In this document: positions 41,018 through 47,147 of the stretch, in pieces | Layout of the letters: every line of letters begins with the position of its first letter | Numbering within the stretch: position 1 is the stretch's first letter | Origin: an uncultured Veillonellaceae bacterium | GTDB lineage: Bacteria; Bacillota; Negativicutes; Veillonellales; Megasphaeraceae | Direction of reading: 5' to 3' | Length of the DNA stretch: 47,147 nucleotides | Assembly (NCBI GenBank): GCA_900546795.1 | Contig: UREG01000003.1 | Location: forward strand, 1 to 47,147 | The notes under the pieces: generated by a model | Told to the model about the DNA's origin: nothing | Seen by the model: the letters and a program-made list of their open reading frames with translations, nothing else | Databases searched by the model: none | Position numbers and translations under genes: made by a program

Positions 41018-42013
41018 TTATTTGTTAATCAATTTATGGATATTTTTTATTTCAATGGAAATTCTCCCATTGGGCTGGGTAGTAAACACAATCCGCTCCG
41101 GATCATTCATATATTCTATCGGCACGCCGATTTCGATGCCCGTATCCGTTTTGATCTTTTGTATTTTTCCCGTTTTCACAGCATAGGCTTTGGGCATACG
41201 TATCCGATCAGGCAAAGAAGCCTCTGCAACCTGTTCTTCATACGCCCGCTTCGCTTCTTCCATATCAAGAAAAACCTTTCTCCCCAACTGCCGGGCTTCC
41301 AGATGCTCTGCGGTTTCAGCATTTTCCATCAAGTATTGCTTTGTCCGGGACATCGCGCAGACCGGATCCAACCCCTGCTCCTGCGCTACGGCCGCAATGA
41401 TTTTGCTGATCTTGCGCACACTCTCCCGCGGCGACGGCTCCAGCTCCGTTCCAGCAATACGTTCTTCTAATATACCGATTTTCTCTCCGTTTATCATGCG
41501 CATCTTCTCTCCCATCCGAACGTCTCCCGAGCCCAGATGGATATACATGTAATCGGAAATTTTATGCTGCATAGACGGAAGCACTGCCTGGTAGCGAATG
41601 ATCTGGTTCGTCATCTTTTCGCCGTCCTGAACAACATGGTGCGTAAACGCCGCTTCGTTCGTCATCAGCAATACCACCAGCCACGGCTCGCCGTCCAGCC
41701 GGCCGTACGCGCACACCACATCGGTCGCCTTCGGTTCCTCTGACTGATACAGCCAGCTCTGTATTTGTTCTCCAAGAGCCGTCGAGAACGACAAAAAGTC
41801 AGTTACGCCTCTTTTAAATTCTTCCAGACTGACGCCAAGCCGGCTCGTCATGCCCAGCACGCCCGTCTTTGCCCCTTCATCAGCAAATGTCTTTTCAATA
41901 TGCCGATACAAAAATTCGTAGCAGGTATCGTCCAGCGGCCCTTGGGAATACAGCGTCGTTCCCGTTTCCATATCCAAAATATGGAGTACCGCTTCTTCTA
42001 ATTGTATGATCAT
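41018..42013 (-). CDS. nucleoid-associated protein (NA37/YejK family)
   Basis: 331 aa. The N-terminal AVLHILDMETG and the spread-out acidic sequence match the NA37/YejK nucleoid-associated family. Conserved elements are AYGRLDGEPWLVVLLMTN (about 103-120), an insertion-prone middle region and GKIQKIKTDTGIEIGVPIEY near the C terminus. E. coli YejK binds DNA and topoisomerases, but the role in Firmicutes is little known. It lies 12 bases downstream of the J-domain gene and is probably co-transcribed. ATG 42013 has AGGAG at good distance. Confidence 0.8.
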   Translation of the reverse strand: MIIQLEEAVLHILDMETGTTLYSQGPLDDTCYEFLYRHIEKTFADEGAKTGVLGMTSRLGVSLEEFKRGVTDFLSFSTALGEQIQSWLYQSEEPKATDVVCAYGRLDGEPWLVVLLMTNEAAFTHHVVQDGEKMTNQIIRYQAVLPSMQHKISDYMYIHLGSGDVRMGEKMRMINGEKIGILEERIAGTELEPSPRESVRKISKIIAAVAQEQGLDPVCAMSRTKQYLMENAETAEHLEARQLGRKVFLDMEEAKRAYEEQVAEASLPDRIRMPKAYAVKTGKIQKIKTDTGIEIGVPIEYMNDPERIVFTTQPNGRISIEIKNIHKLINK

Positions 42014-42025
42014 CGTTCTGTTCTC

Positions 42026-42775
42026 CTATCTCAGCCATTGAAACAGGCCCCATACTACCAAAAGCACAGCGGCGCCGGCCGTTATATATCCTACCGCCAG
42101 TTCTGCCGTCCAGCCCTGGTTTTCCTTTTCCATAGCCACAATCCGTTCATATTCTTCCCGCAGCGCGTTTACCTCGCTCTTGTTTACATGCTCCCAATAT
42201 ATGATCGCCTGCTCCATACAGCCGCGGCTCTTTTTAAACGCCCGGCTATACGCATACGCCAGCGCAAGCTCATAAAACGCCATGCCCACACATTCCTGCG
42301 TCGACTCTTTCGTATACGGCATCTCGGTCACATCCTTATATAAAGCCGGGAACCGGCGCAAAAACCGCTCGTACAATAGATCCGCTTTTTTTCTATTCTC
42401 TTTTTTATTCACAGTTTCCGGTCGGATCTCGTCCTGGCATTCCGAAATAATTCGATCGCAAAAGCCCCGCAGCCGTTCACAGGCAATCTGAAACTCCATA
42501 AAGCTTTGCGCGGAATACGTATATACCTGCCGCTCCTCCTGCACGGCTTCCCCGGCCTGCTTCACGGGAAGCAATTCTTCATCATATGCGCGGCGCAATT
42601 CTTCATTCGATAACACTCGATACGCTTCATTAATACGGCGCATCGCCCGTTCCGCATCTTCTTTCGGCAGCTGCGTTACATCCGGATGATAAATTCGGCA
42701 CAACTGCCAATACGATTTCTTTATTTCCTGCATCGCCGCATTCGGCGCTACCTGCAATACACGATAATGATCCAT
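42026..42775 (-). CDS. membrane-anchored J-domain (DnaJ-like) protein
   Basis: About 249 aa. An N-terminal J domain (about 1-65) contains the essential HPD in CRIYHPDVTQ and ends NEAYRVLSNEELRRAYD. No G/F region or zinc fingers, so it is not a full DnaJ. A central helical region follows, and the C terminus ends in one membrane helix (ITAGAAVLLVVWGLFQW), making it tail-anchored. It would recruit DnaK to the membrane. ATG 42775 follows AAAGGAT; a TTG at 42790 is less likely. Little space for a promoter, so it may be read through from the lipid kinase. Confidence 0.82.
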   Translation of the reverse strand: MDHYRVLQVAPNAAMQEIKKSYWQLCRIYHPDVTQLPKEDAERAMRRINEAYRVLSNEELRRAYDEELLPVKQAGEAVQEERQVYTYSAQSFMEFQIACERLRGFCDRIISECQDEIRPETVNKKENRKKADLLYERFLRRFPALYKDVTEMPYTKESTQECVGMAFYELALAYAYSRAFKKSRGCMEQAIIYWEHVNKSEVNALREEYERIVAMEKENQGWTAELAVGYITAGAAVLLVVWGLFQWLR

Positions 42776-42794
42776 AACTATCCTTTCCAAGCCG

Positions 42795-42825
42795 CAAAAA
42801 AGCCAGCGCGCCTATGCACTGGCTT
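42795..42825 (-). terminator. terminator of the lipid kinase gene
   Basis: Stem AAGCCAG / CTGGCTT with a 12-base loop, followed on the minus strand by TTTTTT. Probably leaky, since the J-domain gene begins 20 bases later without its own visible promoter. Confidence 0.75.
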
Positions 42826-42831
42826 CCTCGT

Positions 42832-43737
42832 TTATATCGTATGCTCTGTTTTCTTTGGTACGTAAATCTGCAAAAAATTCGGCAAGGCTTCAATTTCGAG
42901 CGGAAAGTCCGGCCCTTTATCCCCATCCACATTGGTCGACAGCGGATCGCCGCTCAGCAGCGTTACCTTGGCCTTCGTAATATCCAACACGGTCACATAC
43001 TCTGAATTGATCGGAACCCCCGTCAGCAATTCCGGCGCAGTTTTTAAAATATCCATCAATTCAAAGTCTTTGAATACAGCCAGCCGGATCTTGCCGTCAT
43101 TGATCTTGGTCGGAATCAGATTGCGGAAACTCCCCACTGAATTCGTTAACATCGCTGCAAACAAAGGACTCCGGCGGATCACAATATCCGTTTCCGTCTC
43201 TATCCGAAAAATATGCATCTGCTGGTGCTGCAATACTTTAAACGCTTTAATAAAATATGCCAAAGACCCTAACCGAGTCTTTTCTTCAATCGATACCTGA
43301 CTGACAGCTTCCGGAAGCGTGCCCGCCGCCACAATATTGACAAAATACCGATCATTGATACGGCCAATAGACAAGGGGACTGTTTCTGCCGTCCGCATCA
43401 TTTCAATTGCGTGATGCGGGTCCAGCGGAATATGCATGGCGCGAGCCAAATCATTTACCGTTCCCATCGGGATAAAACCAAACGCTGTATTTTTATTGGC
43501 TCTGGCAAGACCATTAATCGTTTCATTGATCGTACCGTCGCCGCCCATGCAAAATACAGCCTGTGCCCCGTCCATAGCCGCTTGATAGGCTATTTCTTCT
43601 GCATGCCCAGCATACTGAGTCGGACAAAACAGCACTTCATTGAAACGCTGCGCTAAAATAAGCTGTAAATCCGGCGAATACCGCAGGGCCTTTTCTTTTC
43701 CTGATGTAGGATTGACTATCAATACACAACGAGCCAC
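42832..43737 (-). CDS. diacylglycerol/lipid kinase (DagK/YegS/BmrU family)
   Basis: About 301 aa, the family's usual size. VLIVNPTSGK (about 4-13) opens the DAGK catalytic domain. FCMGGDGTINETINGLA (about 72-88) is the glycine-rich nucleotide site and FIPMGTVNDLARAM (about 98-111) the substrate loop. The C-terminal beta-sandwich holds NVDGDKGPDFP. It phosphorylates diacylglycerol or related lipids at the membrane. I choose the GTG at 43737 because GGAGG lies 7 bases upstream. Upstream in-frame ATGs lack such a site. Confidence 0.9.
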   Translation of the reverse strand: MARCVLIVNPTSGKEKALRYSPDLQLILAQRFNEVLFCPTQYAGHAEEIAYQAAMDGAQAVFCMGGDGTINETINGLARANKNTAFGFIPMGTVNDLARAMHIPLDPHHAIEMMRTAETVPLSIGRINDRYFVNIVAAGTLPEAVSQVSIEEKTRLGSLAYFIKAFKVLQHQQMHIFRIETETDIVIRRSPLFAAMLTNSVGSFRNLIPTKINDGKIRLAVFKDFELMDILKTAPELLTGVPINSEYVTVLDITKAKVTLLSGDPLSTNVDGDKGPDFPLEIEALPNFLQIYVPKKTEHTI

Positions 43738-43770
43738 AGTAGTTCCTCCTTCTGCCATATTTCTGCTTTT

Positions 43771-43779
43771 ATTATACCA
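43771..43779 (-). promoter_or_regulatory. extended -10 promoter of the lipid kinase gene
   Basis: Minus strand TGG TATAAT (TATAAT at 43771-43776), with a poor -35 (TTGTGT) 17 bases upstream. Confidence 0.6.
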
Positions 43780-43817
43780 ATAGGACTGACCAAACACAAA
43801 CTTTTTTTATTTTTTTA

Positions 43818-43846
43818 TTGACAAATAAAACTTCATACGCTAGAAT
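43818..43846 (+). promoter_or_regulatory. promoter of tRNA-Thr
   Basis: TTGACA (43818-43823), 17-base spacer, TAGAAT (43841-43846). Confidence 0.85.
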
Positions 43847-43864
43847 ATATATTGTCTTTGTTAT

Positions 43865-43940
43865 GCCGATATAGCTCAGTTGGTAGAGCATCTCATTCGT
43901 AATGAGAGGGTCGTAGGTTCGAGTCCTATTATCGGCTCCA
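43865..43940 (+). tRNA. tRNA-Thr (anticodon CGT)
   Basis: Acceptor GCCGATA/TATCGGC, D arm GCTC..GAGC, anticodon stem TCTCA/TGAGA around TTCGTAA (anticodon CGT), T stem GTAGG/CCTAT around TTCGAGT, discriminator T, encoded CCA at 43938-43940. It reads ACG codons. Stand-alone gene with its own promoter and terminator. Confidence 0.97.
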
Positions 43941-43942
43941 CC

Positions 43943-43976
43943 AAAAGGACTTCCTAAATGGGAAGTCCTTTTTTAT
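43943..43976 (+). terminator. terminator of tRNA-Thr
   Basis: Stem AAAAGGACTTCC / GGAAGTCCTTTT with a six-base loop followed by a T-rich run, directly after the tRNA CCA end. Confidence 0.88.
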
Positions 43977-44040
43977 TTTTCTTTAGGTATTCCCTCTCTT
44001 TAATGGACATATTTTCAACTAATAACTCACCTATAAATAG

Positions 44041-44073
44041 ATCCCCGGACGCTTTTCGTTCCGGGGATTTTTC
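44041..44073. terminator. GC-rich hairpin between tRNA-Thr and the SulP gene
   Basis: Stem ATCCCCGGA / TCCGGGGAT with inner CG/CG and CTTTT loop. A T-run follows on the plus strand only; on the minus strand (SulP direction) the following bases are ATCTATTTAT, a weak tail. Probably ends SulP transcripts or acts as a second barrier. Confidence 0.6.
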
Positions 44074-44086
44074 ATCAAACCAATTA

Positions 44087-45766
44087 TTATTTTTTATTTT
44101 CTTTTCCAGCTTTTTCTTTTGCTTCCAAATCCGCTTCACATTTTTCCAGAGCCGTGGAAAACTTCCGCCACAGATGTTTTCGGCCCAACGTTCGAAACAG
44201 TCCCGCACGATACATATGCCGCCGAACTTGCGGATTAGCTTCACACAAATACACTTCGATCCCCCGTTTTTGCAGCTGCTTGATAATTTCATTAAGCATT
44301 TTAAGACCGCTGAGATCTACAAACGGCACGCTTTCAAACCGCAAAATCAAGGATTTAGGATCTTTGGAAATATGCGCCAAAGAGCGTTCAAAAGCATTTA
44401 CCGCACCAAAAAACAACGGCCCTTCTATCGTATATACCAGCATTTCCGGATGCAATTCCAATTCTTTTTGAAACTCCGGCTCAATCTCCGTGTGATGAAT
44501 GGCATGCACATCTACAGCAAACACCATCTTTCTCATAAACTGTAAAATAGCCAGTACTACGCCTACGTTGACCGCCACAACCAAATCGGTAAACACGGTC
44601 AAGAAAAATGTAATCAGCAAAATCAGGGAATCCGCTCGCGGCGCAACCCGAATCAGCCGAACAAAATTCGGCACATCACTCATATTATAAGAAACGACAA
44701 ACAAAATCGCCGCCATAGACGCCAGCGGAATATTCGCTGCCAACGGCGCCAAAATAAATAATACCAATACTAAAAATACGCAATGCACCAAACCAGCCAG
44801 AGGACTGCTCCCTCCCTGCCGGATATTCGTCGCCGTCCGTGCGATCGCTCCCGTTGCGGCAATGCCGCCAAACAACGGACAGACAATATTGGCCAGCCCC
44901 TGACCAAACAGCTCCTGATTGGAATCATGCTGATGACCGGTCATGCCATCGGCTACTACAGCAGACAATAACGATTCGATCGCCCCCAGCATTGCAATGG
45001 TAAACGCCGGTCCAATGAGGGAAAAAATATCCGACACCGATATAGCCGGCAGCGTAAATCCAGGCAGTCCCTGCGGAATCCCGCCAAACGCCGTACCTAT
45101 CGTCGCTACGCCGGGAAACTGGAAATAAGACTGCAGGCAAGTCGCGCTTATCATCGCCCACAACGGCGCCGGCACTTTATTCATTACCGGAACCCGCGGC
45201 ATTAAAATGATCAACAGCAGACTGCTCAAACTGATCCCCACCGTAGGCAAATGACTTTCCGGCAGCGCCATCAGCATAAGATACAGCTTTTCATGAAACA
45301 TCCCGCTTCCGTCCACCGCAGGAAATCCAAAGAAAGACTGCCACTGTCCTACCCAGATCGTAACACCGATCCCCGCAGTAAATCCGACAATAACCGGTGC
45401 GGGGATAAACCGAATCACATCTCCCAGCTTTGCAACAGACATCAGTACCAAAATGATGCCGGCCATTATCGTGGCGATCTGCAGCCCTGCCAGCCCATAC
45501 TGCATCAATATACCGCTCAGCAATACGATAAATGCCCCGGTCGGCCCTGCGATCTGTACTCGGGAACCGCCAAAAACCGACACGAAAAAAGCAGAAATAA
45601 TTGCCGTATATATCCCCTGTTCCGGAGATACTCCGCTGGCAATAGCAAACGCCATCGCAAGCGGCATCGCAACAATTCCTACTACGATACCTGCTGTAAT
45701 ATTCTTACTTATATGAGCAGCATCAAATAATCCTGCCCGATATGCTTCTTTTAACGCAATCAACAA
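44087..45766 (-). CDS. SulP family inorganic anion transporter with STAS domain
   Basis: 559 aa. The N-terminal transporter domain (about 1-400) has about 12-14 membrane segments. It contains MPLAMAFAIASGVSPEQGIYTA-type sequence near residue 35 and the QIAGPTGAFIV motif. The cytoplasmic STAS domain (about 440-540) includes SVPFVDLSGLKMLNEII. Members carry sulfate, bicarbonate or other anions with H+ or Na+. The frame has no ATG near its start. A TTG at 45766, preceded by GGGAG, is the likely start. A promoter lies at 45860-45888, leaving a leader of about 85 bases. Confidence 0.92.
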   Translation of the reverse strand: MLIALKEAYRAGLFDAAHISKNITAGIVVGIVAMPLAMAFAIASGVSPEQGIYTAIISAFFVSVFGGSRVQIAGPTGAFIVLLSGILMQYGLAGLQIATIMAGIILVLMSVAKLGDVIRFIPAPVIVGFTAGIGVTIWVGQWQSFFGFPAVDGSGMFHEKLYLMLMALPESHLPTVGISLSSLLLIILMPRVPVMNKVPAPLWAMISATCLQSYFQFPGVATIGTAFGGIPQGLPGFTLPAISVSDIFSLIGPAFTIAMLGAIESLLSAVVADGMTGHQHDSNQELFGQGLANIVCPLFGGIAATGAIARTATNIRQGGSSPLAGLVHCVFLVLVLFILAPLAANIPLASMAAILFVVSYNMSDVPNFVRLIRVAPRADSLILLITFFLTVFTDLVVAVNVGVVLAILQFMRKMVFAVDVHAIHHTEIEPEFQKELELHPEMLVYTIEGPLFFGAVNAFERSLAHISKDPKSLILRFESVPFVDLSGLKMLNEIIKQLQKRGIEVYLCEANPQVRRHMYRAGLFRTLGRKHLWRKFSTALEKCEADLEAKEKAGKENKK

Positions 45767-45859
45767 CGACTCTCCCTTTTCTCTTTATTCTCTTTGCACT
45801 CCCTTACCCCTTTAAAGATAGACCACCGCCCCTTTTTCGTCATTGCACATACAATGGAT

Positions 45860-45888
45860 AGTGTACCACCAGAACCTAAGCGTATCAA
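45860..45888 (-). promoter_or_regulatory. promoter of the SulP transporter gene
   Basis: Minus strand TTGATA (45883-45888), 17-base spacer, TACACT (45860-45865). Confidence 0.72.
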
Positions 45889-45917
45889 CTTTTTGTATAT
45901 AAATCGTAAGAAAAACG

Positions 45918-46124
45918 TTAACAATGTATTAAACTTATGCCGTCAGCCGTCTTTACTTGCAGTGACCGCTTCACTCCCATCACCAGATATTCATTTCTTA
46001 TTATACATATTACTAAGAATATACTCAGGACACATAGTCCGCAGCGGCCAAAAGATATAGCTGCCCAGATAGAAATCATGCCGGCATAACACCAGTACAG
46101 CAGAACACTTCCTCCTGTCCACAT
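45918..46124 (-). CDS. small membrane protein, hypothetical
   Basis: 68 aa with two hydrophobic segments (VLLYWCYAGMISIWAAI and LCVLSIFLVICII) and a basic hydrophilic tail. The main support is a textbook ribosome site GGAGGT six bases before the ATG and the lack of any other gene in this stretch. No family recognised. Four cysteines are notable. Codon use is not decisive at this length. It could also be a chance frame in the SulP upstream region. Confidence 0.42.
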   Translation of the reverse strand: MWTGGSVLLYWCYAGMISIWAAISFGRCGLCVLSIFLVICIIRNEYLVMGVKRSLQVKTADGISLIHC

Positions 46125-46147
46125 TAATGTACCTCCGTCTTACTTCA

Positions 46148-46176
46148 TTGAGTCCGCTTCCTTCCTTTGTTATAAT
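46148..46176 (+). promoter_or_regulatory. promoter of the DUF1653/UDG operon
   Basis: TTGAGT (46148-46153), 17-base spacer, TATAAT (46171-46176) with upstream TGT (extended -10). A strong AAGGAG site follows before the ATG at 46205. Confidence 0.82.
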
Positions 46177-46204
46177 GAAAGAAAAATGTTAAGGAGATAC
46201 CGCG

Positions 46205-46420
46205 ATGATCCAAAAAGGATACTATCTGCACTACAAAGGAAAATACTATCAGGTGCTCGGCGAAGCCACCCATAGCGAAACGGAAGAAACGCTCATTGTC
46301 TACCGGCAGCTATATGGGGATTTTTCCCTTTGGGTTCGCCCGAAATCCATGTTTACGGAAACCGTTTCCGTCGGCGGAAAAGAAATTCCCCGTTTCCAAT
46401 TTATCAAGGAGGCCGAATAA
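46205..46420 (+). CDS. DUF1653 family protein
   Basis: 71 aa, the full DUF1653 domain. GYYLHYKGKYYQVLGEATHS and VYRQLYGDFSLWVRPKSMF followed by PRFQFI match the family pattern (HYKGxxYxV, HSET, VYRxLYG, WVRP, PRF). Function unknown; the fold is a small beta-barrel. It is translationally linked to the following uracil-DNA glycosylase through TAATG. Confidence 0.88.
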   Translation: MIQKGYYLHYKGKYYQVLGEATHSETEETLIVYRQLYGDFSLWVRPKSMFTETVSVGGKEIPRFQFIKEAE

Positions 46421-47088
46421 TGGTAGACGAACACCTTACCGATTTAGCCCAATGGCAGGAAGACCTGCGTGCTTGTACAGCCTGCTCCCTTTGTCAGGAA
46501 GGAAACCGCGGTCCCACCTCTTATTCCGGAGATCCCAAATCTCCGCTCATGATCGTAGGGGAGGGCCCTGGCGGTGTGGAAGATCAATACGGCGTGCCCC
46601 TGGTCGGCCCGTCCGGACAACTATTGGATAAAGCCTTATGGAGTGTCGGCATTACCCGAGACCGCGTCTATGTAACTAACATTGTAAAATGCCGTCCCCG
46701 CAATAACCGAACACCGACCCTGGCAGAAGGAAAATTCTGTGCAGATAAAATACTCGCCCAGGAAATCCAGATCCTTCGCCCTCACGTCATCATTGCCTTA
46801 GGAAAAGTTGCCTTTCAATATTTTTATGGCCAGCCGGCCAGCATTATGCGCGGCCGCGGCACCTGGATATCCTGGCATGGCATTCCTGTTATGCCCACAT
46901 TTCATCCAGCGTTTCTCCTTCGGCTGCACGGCAGAGAAGAAGTCGAGCATAAATGGAATGTCTACTACGACTTAAAAGCCGCAAAAGAAAAAGCCCTGAC
47001 TTTTGCACCCGATTATCAATTCAACAGCGGTGCACCGGTAAACCTGCTGGAAATCTACGCGAACCGCAAGGCAGAAAGAACCTTTTAA
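46420..47088 (+). CDS. uracil-DNA glycosylase, family 4 (Fe-S)
   Basis: 222 aa from the ATG at 46420, which overlaps the preceding stop by one base (TAATG) and has AAGGAGG upstream. Four cysteines for a 4Fe-4S cluster are in CTACSLC (two), KCRPR and FCADK. Motif A is GEGPGGVEDQYG (about 44-55), followed by GRSG-like LVGPSGQLLD. Motif B is TFHPAFLLR near residue 165. It removes uracil from DNA in base-excision repair. It is the last complete gene of the window. Confidence 0.93.
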   Translation: MVDEHLTDLAQWQEDLRACTACSLCQEGNRGPTSYSGDPKSPLMIVGEGPGGVEDQYGVPLVGPSGQLLDKALWSVGITRDRVYVTNIVKCRPRNNRTPTLAEGKFCADKILAQEIQILRPHVIIALGKVAFQYFYGQPASIMRGRGTWISWHGIPVMPTFHPAFLLRLHGREEVEHKWNVYYDLKAAKEKALTFAPDYQFNSGAPVNLLEIYANRKAERTF

Positions 47089-47113
47089 CAGAAGGCTCTA
47101 TCACAACAAATGG

Positions 47114-47141
47114 TTGATTTTGACGAGAAATAGCGTATAAT
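47114..47141 (+). promoter_or_regulatory. possible promoter of the next gene beyond the window
   Basis: TTGATT (47114-47119), 16-base spacer, TATAAT (47136-47141), at the very end of the sequence. Confidence 0.5.
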
Positions 47142-47147
47142 AATAGT

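Noticed and set aside
1..47147. CRISPR array, insertion sequence, prophage or replication origin
   Set aside because: No regularly spaced repeats, transposase, integrase or DnaA-box cluster was seen anywhere in the window.

Overview
The window reads like a chromosomal stretch of a Negativicutes bacterium (Firmicutes with an outer membrane), most likely a Veillonellaceae/Megasphaera-type anaerobe. This is inferred from gene content, not from a database match. Firmicutes traits are T-box leaders, strong AGGAGG ribosome sites and SpoVB-like, BASS and PPK2 genes. Diderm traits are a MacA/MacB-type exporter and a type IV pilus-like locus. A butyryl-CoA-type acyl-CoA dehydrogenase and formate-THF ligase fit an anaerobic fermenter. 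There are no insertion sequences, prophage genes or CRISPR arrays.

Layout. 1-345: tRNA-His and tRNA-Gln on the minus strand. 345-4.5 kb: an FAH-family hydrolase facing a formate-THF ligase/polyphosphate:AMP phosphotransferase pair. 4.6-8.4 kb: pheST behind a T-box leader. 8.4-10.5 kb: two hotdog thioesterases and an acyl-CoA dehydrogenase. 10.6-11.2 kb: a stand-alone structured RNA and a cold-shock protein. 11.3-15.2 kb: an amino-acid ABC transporter without binding protein, an aminotransferase and an iron-type alcohol/glycerol dehydrogenase. 15.2-18.2 kb: a MacA/MacB-like exporter. 18.2-27.4 kb: a compact pilus/pseudopilus operon (PilB, PilT, PilC, pilin, prepilin peptidase, four pseudopilins, a PilM-like protein, PilN-like, PilO-like) running into a shikimate-kinase-like gene and pfkA. 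The PilB gene is frameshifted at a run of eight T.

27.8-33.1 kb: a SpoVB/MurJ-type flippase, a small exported protein, an LD-carboxypeptidase homologue that has lost its catalytic residues, a phosphoglucomutase and a second orphan structured RNA. 33.3-37.4 kb: an amino-acid locus with a LysR regulator, aminotransferase, RidA and a dicarboxylate-type symporter with altered motifs. 37.5-40.4 kb: two paralogous BASS transporters, each with its own promoter and T-box leader. 40.5-43.8 kb: a secreted protein, a nucleoid-associated protein, a membrane-anchored J-protein and a lipid kinase. 43.9-47.1 kb: tRNA-Thr, a SulP transporter, a small membrane protein, a DUF1653 protein and a family 4 uracil-DNA glycosylase.

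The most interesting feature is the BASS pair. The two T-box leaders are clearly duplicates. When they are aligned with the pheS leader of the same window, whose specifier must be TTC (Phe), their specifier codons read ATC (Ile) and GTC (Val). This predicts two related transporters switched on separately by isoleucine and valine starvation. They may carry branched-chain amino acids or their 2-oxo acids.
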